From Phyllostachys edulis (lineage: Eukaryota; Streptophyta; Magnoliopsida; Poales; Poaceae): DNA of 64,000 nucleotides. Under the pieces are notes generated by a model. The model did no database searches, was not told the DNA's origin, and saw nothing but the letters and a program-made list of their open reading frames with translations. The translations under genes were made by a program, and so were the position numbers. Positions 37,130 through 45,945 of the stretch are shown here, in pieces (positions within the stretch are counted from its first letter, which is position 1; each line of letters begins with the position of its first letter). The stretch lies in assembly GCA_036346405.1 (NCBI GenBank), contig CM070561.1:29668215-29732214 (forward strand). The letters run 5' to 3'.

Positions 37130-37872
37130 AGAAAGTTGCGGTACTACCGCCAACAACAAATCGGTATTACCTTAACGCGATATACCGCTAAATAAACGAA
37201 ACTACCGATTTCTAGAGCTCAAGAAATCTTAGAAAATCACCTTCTCTGGAAAACACGTACCACCATTAAAACATCGATACTACCGCACCCTGGTAATACC
37301 GCTTAGATCATGCGGTCATACCGATTCTCAAGGGAGATCAAAACTCCCAAAAACACACTCTTTGTAATATGCGTATCGCCATATAAATATCGGTATTACC
37401 GACCTGCGGTAGTACCACAGTTAAAATGCAGTCGTTTCGATTTTCAGAGAGGATCAAAAGCACTTAAAACATGCTCTCTAGAAAAAACGTACCACCATAT
37501 AAATATCGGTACTACCGACCTACAGTAGTACCGCATATCACTTGCGGTCATACCGATTTACAAAATAATTTTCCAGAAGCTCAAATCAAATCAATGCATG
37601 AACCCTAATTGATCATTATGGCACAAAAATAGTCTCTCAAGTTACTAGCTATGATCCCTCTTTATAGTATGATGTTTATCCCATAAACCCAGTCTTTTCT
37701 CCAAACACTTGAGATTGGTAAAAACTATAAAAGGGTTGTTAGGCTATTCAATACCTTTGTCTTGAACCATATTGATCTTTCATCACAGTCGCATTGCCAA
37801 TAGCCTTGTCATCAATAAATCATTGGAACTTAACCTTTAACACATCTTAGCACACATGTTAGTCCCTTAACA
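37130..37872 (-). repeat. Truncated 5' LTR of the Sirevirus-like element
   Basis: Closely matches 33,345-34,089, including the CGGTACTACCG-type words and the end AGTCCCTTAACA. It lacks both the outer 49 bases and the inner 0.8 kb of the full LTR. Confidence 0.75.
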
Positions 37873-40800
37873 GGGTGAAACCAATGGCAGTCAAACAAAA
37901 TAAGGCTAAAGTTTTCATCACCATCCAACTTTAATTCAATAATGTCTTCGATAATGCCATAGTACTCAAGCTCCTTATTCGTAGCATCATCAATCCCGAT
38001 AGCAACCACCCCTATGCTAACTGTAGTTAGATTGCCTTTGGAATTTTCATAATTTTTAGACCAAAATCTGTACCCATTGACTTCATAAATATCATAAGAC
38101 TTGATCTTGAAGCCACATCCACGTGATAAAACACACAATTCATTATGTATGCTTACATCCTTGGAGCACTACAATGTTTGCAATCTAAAATTAAATTCTA
38201 AGTAAGGCAGAATGTTCAAAAGTTAACTAAATCTAAATATCTAGCGAGGAATTACCAATTTTTTTAACCAATCTAGTAGGTTGGGTTTGCCATTACCGCC
38301 TCCATTCCTCCTTAGATTGTCTAACTCTTTTTGATTTGGTGATCTCGAACACCTCCATTGCCTCCATTGTCCATGTTGCAATGATTTTAGCAATGACATA
38401 ATTAAAACATGTGCATTATGAAAGTTTTCATACTGATTTTGTGTATTTAGATTATTTACTCAACAAAGTCATCCATTTCACTCATGTTTGTGTTGATATA
38501 AATCATTGTTGTCTTGCACTCTTCAAATGTTGGAGTCCTAGACATCCCTCTGCCAGTCTTCCATCCTCACACTTGGAACTAGCTAAGGCTACTCTCACAT
38601 GTAGGACCATGTTGAGCATAGCGATGTAGACAGTTGTGTGAGCTAGCTATGAGACCAGGCAAGTATAATGATGTGAAGTGTGAAATCTCCTCTACAAGAT
38701 AGGCCTCTACTATTGATCCTCCGACACGAGACTTGTTGCGAACTTTTTGTTTCAGTTTTTTTTATGAACCTACATAAAGGGAGGTATTAGTTCTAAGGCT
38801 AAGATAGGAAATATGGACAGAACAACAAATTTGATGTACCTCTCAATTATATACACCCAACGATACTTTACGAGTCCTCCTACCCTTGCTTGATATGGGA
38901 GGTGTATCATTAGATGTTCCATTGAATTGAAGAAACCCGGCGGGAAGAGTTTCTCCAACTTGCAAATTATGATTGGTATATTCTCTTCTAATTGAAGCAT
39001 CTGAATAGGATCGATCTGTTTCGCACAAAGCATTCTATAAAAATAACTTAGCTCAGCTAATGCCTCCCACACATCCTTGTTAACAAATTCTTAGATCATC
39101 GCTGGCAACAGCCGCTCCATGAAAATATGGTAGTCATGGCTCTTGAGACCATGTATCTTCAATTGTTCCATGTTGACCCCTCGTCTTAGGTTTGCTGCAT
39201 ACCCATCTGGAAATTTGATCTCCATAAACCACTTCATAACATCCCTTTTTGGGGCTCTTGTCAAGCAATAAGGTGCTCTAGGCTTCTCCCACCTATGGTT
39301 AGGCTTTTCAACAAGGTTGAGGTAACTTCTACTGCACATCAAAGCTTGGTCAAGGCAAGTCTTGGCGTTATCATTTGTCTTGTCACTAATGTCAAGACAT
39401 GTATTCCAAATAACTTCTGCTACATTTTTTTCATTGTGCATAACATCAATGTTATGTCGGAGCAAAATCTTTGAGAAATATGGCAACTCCCACTAGATTG
39501 GAATGTGAGTCCAATTGTGTGTTGTACCATAACCATCAAAAGACTTTGCTAAGACATTATTCATGTACGCTTGCACCTCTTCTCCTATTAATCGACGTGG
39601 AGGACAGTCGTGCACTACTGTCCCCTTTCTAAATGCATTCTTCTGATCCCTAAATGTGTGGTTAGGTGGCAGAAATCTTCGATGGCAATCAAACCAACTG
39701 TACTTGTACCCGTTAGGTAGCCAAGTAGTTTCAACATTTTTCATACATTCTGGACAAGCTAGGCCACCATGAGTGGACCATCCAGAGAATATGCCCAATG
39801 CAGGTGCGTCATGGATTGAATTATGGTAGGCCCACCTCATATTGAAATTTTGCTTTAGGGAACTATCGTAAGTGAGTACTCCTTGCCATGCTTGCTTGAA
39901 CTCATCAACTAAGGGTTGCATGAACACATTCATGTTCTTACCAGGATGGTTCGGTCCAGGGATCACTAGACTAAGAAAGATATTCTAATCTTTCATGCAA
40001 AGAGCTAGGGGTAAGTTCATTGGTATGACAAAAACTGGCCAACAAGAATATTGTGTTGCCCCAAAGCCTAATGGGTTGAAGCCATCGGTAGCTACTATGA
40101 CACGTACGTTCCTTGCATCCATTGCAAAATTTGGGAAGTCATTGTTGAAGTCTTTCCATGCTTGGCCATTGGATGGGTGCAACATAATTCTTGGATTAGC
40201 ACGGGTACCCTCCTTGTGATACCGCATATGCTTTGCAGTTTCGGCTCCATATACATTCGTTGCAATCTTGGTATAAATGGGAGATAACACATAACTTTGC
40301 ATGGTATTGGTTTTCATTTCCTTCCTATTCTTTCCTCTTTAATAGCTACATAACGACTTTCCTCACAAAAGTCACATTTTTTTTTGTGATTATCCTCTTT
40401 GAAATATATCATGCAATTATTTATGCAGATATCTATCTTGTGACATAGCATTTTTAGACCACTTAGAAGACTCTTACACTCATACAAGTTGGATGGCATT
40501 TTGTGACCCTGTGGCAATACATCACCAAGAAGCCTAAGTAAATTATCCATGCATTCCTTAGATAAATTGTGTTGTGATTTAATTCCCATCAATCGTGTGA
40601 CTGCTGTTAGATGGGAGACTTGAGTGAAATTGTGGAGCGGCTCTTGTGAAGCAGACAACATGGCATAGAATTCCTTAGCATCTATTGTTGGTTCATTCTC
40701 TGCACTATCTATATGACAGTGCATCACCCAAGTTGTCTAGCAAGTCATCTAAGCGGTCTACAGTGTTATAAGTCTCTTCTAATGTAAATGACCTAATAGG

Positions 40801-41047
40801 ACGCTCACCAATACCATGCTCGGTCCATCAATCCTTTTTGACAGAGATGCATGCTCATCGTGTTTTTCTTCCGTCTAGTTCTATTGCGACAAATTGAACA
40901 ATGGCATACTACTCCAAATTGTTTAGCATTAGAAACTCTGTCAAAAGCACAATTTAAGAAAGCATTTGTGTTGCGCACTCACTCTTGGGAATGACATCCA
41001 TTACCATTCCATCCATTGTACATCCAACTACGGTCTTCTACCGACAT
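37873..41047 (-). pseudogene. tnp2-type CACTA transposase (main part)
   Basis: Minus strand; ATG at 41,045-41,047 (MSVEDRSWMYNGWNGNG). Domains in order: the transposase-associated N-terminal domain (about 40,850-41,047, with CHCSIC), then a linker (40,314-40,727). The tnp2 catalytic domain (Transposase_21) runs over 39,490-40,320 (LGFGATQYSCWPVFVIPMNLPL, IPGPNHPGKNMNVFMQPLVDEFK, HGGLACPECMKN) and on into 39,091-39,486 (LLRHNIDVMHNEKNVAE). The DUF4218 region is at 38,640-39,072 (MEHLMIHLPYQARVGGLVKYRWVY, then VRNKSRVGGSIVEAYLVEEI), and the DUF4216 part at 37,873-38,138 (YRFWSKNYENSKGN, LFDCHWFHP). The protein cuts and joins CACTA ends in the nucleus. A stop near 40,980, later frame changes and the Sirevirus-like insertion inactivate it. 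The C-terminus is at 32,073-32,510. Confidence 0.92.
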
Positions 41048-42224
41048 GTTTAATGTTGTAGAAACAAACTGAAATAAAAAATTATTTTAGCTACATGTGC
41101 CACGACCAAGACTGGTTATCAAATTATTTTAGCTACATGTGCAACAAATTGCATGTGTATACCATTATTCTAATAACAATTTGAAGTAAAAAAAATCTAT
41201 TTACTCCTGTTAAGAAAAGACAAACTGCAATCCGAAAGAATGCTTGTTTAGCTATTTCATAGAAACCCAGCCACAATACAAATAAAATATGATGATGCAA
41301 ACTTAAAAAAATGCATGGCATGCAAACTTACTTGCAGATGCTATTGGTGTAGAGGTTTTGTCCTTGGTCACCTATGAGTCTTTGATCACCTTCAGATAAC
41401 CCCAAATCTTTGGCATGATCGACAAGGGCTATGGTTCCAATGGGAAGTAGGGAACATGAGAGAAGCAAAGAAAAAAAAATAATCTTTCGCAGCACCCTTC
41501 CCACCATTTCCTCTACTTTCCATTTCCCTCCCCACACCAATACATCAAAAACATACCAAGACACTTGGAGCAGGTGTAGGATTTGGGCATCCTCTCTTCT
41601 CTTCTCTTGGAGCAGCTACTAGAATTTGGGTATCTTCTCTTCTCTTGGGGGGTGCAGGATGACCTCCTAGTGATGGCAGCTTCTAGGGAAGCTACCAAGC
41701 ATCCATGGGAGGAGGAGAGAGCTGCTGCTAGGGTTTCCTAGTGATGGCGGCTTCTAGGGCAGCTACCAGGCGTCCATGGGAGGAGGAGGCCAGCACCTTC
41801 TTTGGGGATGGAGATGAGGATTTGGGGGTAGAGAGGAGGGGATTTGGGGGTGGAGAAGAGGGTTGCACCTTCTTTGGGGATGGACATGAGGATTTGAGGG
41901 TAGAGAGGAGGGGATTTAGGGATGGAGATGAGGATTTCAGGCTGGAGACGATTAGAGAGGAGGGGATTTGGGGGGGTGGAGATTTCAGGGAGGGGAGTGG
42001 TAGGGAGCAAGGAGGAGACCGACGAGAAGCATTTCACTAGAGAAGGCGGTGGGATTTTTGGACAGTGGTCGAGTTTGGACGGAGCAGCAGAGTTGCTAGG
42101 CAATAGAGTGTGAGCAAGAGCCTGGCATGGAATTAGAAAATTTTGTGCAAGGAGGAGGGAATGAGGAAAAATTTGGCAGGGAGCCAATTTTTTTTGGAGG
42201 CAAACAAAATTTAGGTCCCTACAG
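41048..42224. other. CACTA 1 upstream region with minisatellites
   Basis: This is the region upstream of the transposase gene. From 41,672 to 41,790 a block containing GGCGGCTTCTAGGG, CAGCTACCAGGCG and CATGGGAGGAGG is repeated twice. At 41,800-41,960, G-rich units of GGGGATGGAGATGAGGATTT and GTAGAGAGGAGGGGATTT are repeated about three times. Open frames here (41,741-42,040 plus, 41,738-42,238 minus) come from these repeats and have no known domain. The region probably includes the transposase promoter and 5' UTR. Confidence 0.6.
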
Positions 42225-42477
42225 TTTCTTAGTCTCACCGTAGGGAGCCTTTGTGTGTTGTATCCACCCCAGCACCCACTCCATGCTGGTAGATGTCACC
42301 ATGGACTTGGCGGGCCCTCCCCTTCGGATTTCCCTACTAATTGCATTAAACTATAGGGAACATGTTTTCTCTACGTTTATTTGATCTCACTATAGGGATA
42401 TGTTCTTTTTCGTGGCTTAGATTTCCACCACTAGGAAAACAATAAAACTGTAGGGAACATGGTGATTTTTAGTAGTG
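42225..42477. repeat. Right subterminal repeat region of CACTA 1
   Basis: Copies of the TAGGGAAC/TAGGGA motif in both orientations lead to the terminal TTTTTAGTAGTG, mirroring 14,899-15,190. Confidence 0.8.
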
Positions 42478-42890
42478 ATTTTGGTTGCATTTCATTTCCA
42501 TTAACTATATATAAATGAGAAAGGACAAAACTTTCGACTGACTGAAACTAGGGCTGGAAAAAAAGTCGAGGCTCGCAAGCCTGCTCGGGCTCGTCATAGC
42601 TCAGCTCGTCTCAGCTTGAGCTCGTGAATTTTTGAGCCGAGCCGAGTCGCCTATCTAGCTCGCCAAGCAAACGAGCCGAGCCTGAGCCGCTCGCGAGCCT
42701 CATTTGGCTCGGCCCAGCCGCGACGCTGCCGCCTGCCTCAAATCCCTATAACCCTAGCCCCGTCACCCTGATCCCCTTTCTCCCCCAATTCCCTTTCTCC
42801 CCCGATCCATTCCCCTCCCCATTCGCCTCCGCCGTCGCCGGTGACCTCCATCGTGCTCCCACCTCTCCACCGCCTGGTCCTCTTCCGCCC

Positions 42891-43493
42891 TTGCCAGCAC
42901 CTCCACCCACCGCCGCTCCTCCACAGCCACCACCCCCCGCGACGGCGGAGAATGGCCCTACCGCGCCGTCGACTCGCCATTTCCCCACACCCCCTCACTT
43001 CTTCCGCCTAGCAATTCCCCACCCCGCCGGATCCCATCCCATCTACATCCTCAAGCTCGCCTCCGCCTCCCACGCTCCCCTTTCCCCTCCATCTCCCTCG
43101 TCTCCGACCGCCTCCCCGTCGACCTCCCTGACGACCTCCCACCTCTCCACTCCTCCACGCTCTGCTCCCTCCCCACCACTGCGCGCCGCAACCTGGTCCT
43201 CGTCAACCACCGAGGCGTGCCCGTCGAGGCGTCGACCTCACCGACCTGGCGTGGGCGGAGTTCGTGAGGGAGGCGGCGCGCTGTGTGGAGGTGGAGGCGT
43301 GGAGTTGCGGGTGGAGGCCGGGACGTGCTGCACCGTGCGGGTGGGCCACGCGGCGATGGTGCAGGCCAAGGTGGTGGAGAACGTGGTGGCCCTCTACTCC
43401 GCTCCCGGCGCCGGCGACGACGCCGATGTGGAAGACGCGAAGCGGGAGGGCGCGGCAAACGGCAGTGGAGGAGCAGGAGAGGCCCTGCTGTGA
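42891..43493 (+). pseudogene. Captured fragment, likely from a ribosomal-L1-domain protein gene
   Basis: Three forward frames must be combined. Around 43,100-43,215: LVSDRLPVDLPDDLPPLHSS and RRNLVLVNHRGVPVE. Around 43,230-43,290: VDLTDLAWAEFVREAARCV. From about 43,300 in the longest open frame (42,891-43,493): VEAGTCCTVRVGHAAMVQAK, then VVENVVAL. The pattern of a small-sheet residue stretch, then GTC..VRVGH and VxENVVA, is what I know from plant ribosomal protein L1 family (nucleolar L1-domain) proteins. Two frameshifts and the lack of the C-terminal half argue for a nonfunctional transduplicate. The assignment is from memory of the family pattern, not a search. Confidence 0.45.
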
Positions 43494-43595
43494 ATCTGTG
43501 ATTCTTTGCTGTGCCTGTGAATGTGTGATGTTGTGCCTGTGAATGTGTGATTCTTTGCTGTGCCTGTGAATCTGTGATTCTTTGCTGTGTTTTTC
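43490..43595. repeat. Short tandem repeat at the end of the captured fragment
   Basis: A unit of about 34 bases built from CTGTGAATCTGTGATTC and TTTGCTGTGC is repeated three times with small changes. Confidence 0.75.
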
Positions 43596-43893
43596 TTGTG
43601 TGAGAAAGAACCCAGGAGGAACACCGAACACCTAGAACTTGGCTCGCGAGCCCGATCGAGCTGGCTCGAGCTTGGTTCCACCCCTAACTATTCATCCAAG
43701 CGAAGCCGAGTCGAGCTCACTATTCTCAAGCGAGCGTTTCCACCCCACCCCTAACTAAAACAATGGATCAACGGTTTGGTTCGGTAGGTCATGGAGTACG
43801 TTGTGGCCGGATACGACAAAGTTACCTTTTGATGAAAGAGACCCTTGGAGGAAATCAAGGCATTGTTTCTGCGTTGCACTGCTACACGACAAA

Positions 43894-44038
43894 CAGGGGC
43901 GGAGCCAGCGCCGGCCTGGGTCTCGGGCCGGCCCAGCTTGTTTTGCCTTATGCTGCTCCAGTACATGTAAGTGCATAGTAACATTTTGCATTTTTACCTG
44001 CAGTTTTTTGCTGGGCCCGAGGCCCAGCTCCGCCCCTG
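43894..44038. mobile_element. Short hAT MITE
   Basis: 145 bp with terminal inverted repeats CAGGGGCGGAGC and GCTCCGCCCCTG. The flanks ACGACAAA (43,886-43,893) and ATGACAAC (44,039-44,046) look like a decayed 8-bp duplication (6 of 8 match). Confidence 0.8.
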
Positions 44039-44046
44039 ATGACAAC

Positions 44047-44934
44047 GTCATGTGGTTTTAAGCATCCCAATACACTCCAATACTCCGGTATATAGAATTA
44101 TTAAGCTAGCTTGCAATTCAGTAGCATCTTGAGGTTTCTTCTTCTGACGAAATTATGCAAATTCAAGTTTCTCTGGATTGTCGCAGGGAAAAAAAACATG
44201 TTGCTGCTGCTTGCTGCTATGGAGTTTAGCTAACGTTTTTTTTTTAGGGAAACCGTTGAATTACAGCAGGTAGCCAGGTAGTATATATTTTGGAGACTAA
44301 CTGGCTTGTTGCTTCTCATGGAGGGCCACTCGAGTTGCTTAATTATCTTAGAATTCTCGCTCAAAGAAGCGCCTAATGCACAGGTGAATGTAAATACCTA
44401 ACTACTGTGCATAGACCATTCATGCACCAGAAGAAGAAATGCACAATTTGGTTCGCATCATATCGTGTACTTTGTCTTATACATTGGACCCACCCAATTA
44501 AGTCCATGCATTGAGAGGCTGCTAGCTAGGTAGATTATTTTACTATCCAGGGAACAATATTTCTCATTAGAGGATCAAGTAAATTAACCCATGACTAATG
44601 AAGATTTCCGGCCTTCACAAATTCAATGCAGCCATGTAATCTTATAGTATAAGCACAATTATTTAATAAAAAAACCAACCATCATATCATCTGAAACTCA
44701 CAAAAGACTATTCTCAAACTCTACAAAATATATAAGAAATGGAAGGGGTACTAGTTCAGAAGAAAAAAAATCAATACCCACTGAGGCACTGACAAACGGG
44801 ACCTGGATACACTAGGTGCAACCGGGCCTACAATCCTACATGCATGATTAGTACAGGTGTTCCTAAAAAAAAAAGAGAGATAGATTTGTTTGGGCATTGA
44901 AGTGCTAGCTTAAATCATAGATCAGATGGTCTTC
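44047..44934. other. Intergenic; duplicate partner of 12.5-13.4 kb
   Basis: No gene recognised. Blocks at 44,395-44,500 and 44,600-44,715 (CAATGCAGCCATGTAATC, ACCATCATATCATCTGAAA) match 12,700-12,815 and 13,270-13,390 in order. Confidence 0.45.
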
Positions 44935-44942
44935 GACGAAGG

Positions 44943-45638
44943 TAGGGATGGGACATGATAAAGGATAATCTGTTTTATCTGATGTTTGTATCCGAGAAAA
45001 CACAAATGTGGTAAGTAAAATCCGTAATGAAAAACGAATACAAATACGAATACTATCCGGTTTTTTTTATACGAATCCGGATGTGGTATGCGAAATGACA
45101 CCGAATACGAATACGGATAGTTTATGTATTCGCAATAGTGTCAACCCAAGTGCCCAATGCTAGTAGCCCAGTCAGGCAGTTAGCAGCACGCACGCTTAGC
45201 GCTCCCAAGCGGGCAAGCGGCCCAAGCCCAACTAAGTGACCCATGGCCCATGCCATTCCTCCAACGGTCCAGTCGTTTTCCATCCCTATGCGAGAGATGC
45301 TGCTATGCGCCTATGACCTATGTTGTATTGCTGTGTATGTGTGATACTGGCGTACTGCGGTGTGCGGTGTGCCTGGGCGCCTGGCTGCCTGCTAGTGCTT
45401 CAGGATTTTTTTTACTGTAGACGTGTAGTCATGTACATGTTACATAAATTTGTTCTACCGAGATTTGTCGCAAAAGTTGTAGGATATTCGCATTCGACCT
45501 AATTGAGTACATATTTGATTTGAAATTGTATTCGTTACAAGTATTCGTATTCGAGAATGTTCGAATTCATATTCATTTTAAAAATATGGATTCGTATTCG
45601 AGACTATTCGATTCGTATTCGATCTGTTTCCATCACTA
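44943..45638. mobile_element. hAT element of the GAATTCGAATA family
   Basis: Begins TAGGGATGG and ends CCATCACTA, flanked by a perfect 8-bp duplication GACGAAGG (44,935-44,942 and 45,639-45,646). Both sides are rich in CGAATACGAATAC/ATTCGTATTCG words, as in 14,052-14,617. The centre (about 45,145-45,480) is unrelated, GC-richer sequence with no recognisable gene. Confidence 0.92.
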
Positions 45639-45734
45639 GACGAAGGCAAGCAATAATGGAAGTGCGATTGTCCGATATATTTACGAGTTTTTTTTTCTCA
45701 CTGTAAGTTTAGATGAATGCACCACACAGGGCAT

Positions 45735-45945
45735 TGTTTGGTATTGATTTGTATAAGTATACAAGTACAAGAGTTGGTTAGGAAAGTATCTCTAATGGAA
45801 GATACAAACCATACATAGCCTGATTGCAATCCTATATAACCATACATAGCATAATTGCAATCATATCTAATTGATACTAACCGATTCTAATAGATGTCGG
45901 TTATATCATACCAAAGATAGCTATACATACCAATTTTAGCAAACA
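45735..45945 (-). repeat. 3' LTR of the copia element
   Basis: A 211-bp stretch bounded by TGTTTGGTATTG and TTTTAGCAAACA. On the minus strand it starts TGTTTGCTAAAA straight after a purine-rich GCGAGGAG at the end of pol. The partner LTR is outside the window, so the left boundary rests on TG...CA ends only. Confidence 0.65.

Larger units (their letters stand above)
32511..37872 (-). mobile_element. Sirevirus-like non-autonomous retroelement inserted in tnp2
   Basis: A 5.4 kb insertion splits the transposase gene. Its left side is an intact LTR (32,511-34,138) next to a purine tract; its right side (37,130-37,872) repeats only the segment 33,345-34,089 and lacks the last 49 bases of the LTR. 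No RT or integrase is present. One internal ORF is recognisable (34,760-36,190). The purine tract AAAAAGAGGGAGAT is typical of Sireviruses (copia), which is the basis of the name. No target duplication is found, in keeping with a truncated 5' side. Confidence 0.75.
14899..42477 (-). mobile_element. CACTA (En/Spm) transposon 1, 27.6 kb with nested insertions
   Basis: It starts CACTACTAGAAATC and ends GATTTTTAGTAGTG, the CACTA terminal inverted repeat. Both sides carry the 3-bp duplication ATT (14,896-14,898 and 42,478-42,480). Subterminal regions at both ends repeat GTAGGGAAC. Inside are a TnpA-like gene and a tnp2 transposase gene on the minus strand, the standard pair for plant CACTA elements. 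About 19 kb of the length is foreign: an old gypsy-type LTR, gypsy element 2 within it, and a Sirevirus-like element in the transposase gene. Without these the element would be roughly 8-9 kb. Both genes carry stops, so it is not autonomous now. Confidence 0.95.
42549..43753. mobile_element. hAT element carrying a GC-rich gene fragment (Pack-hAT candidate)
   Basis: Begins TAGGGCTGG and ends CCACCCCTA, flanked by ACTGAAAC (42,541-42,548) and ACTAAAAC (43,754-43,761), an 8-bp duplication with one mismatch. Both ends carry many GAGCCGAGCC/GGCTCGCGAGCC subterminal words. No hAT transposase is visible. The interior 42,760-43,493 is very GC-rich and reads like plant exon sequence. Confidence 0.85.

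Noticed and set aside
41738..42238. 166-codon minus-strand frame upstream of tnp2
   Set aside because: It is generated by the tandem minisatellite units (repeated PPLYPQILISIPK-like segments) and has no independent support.
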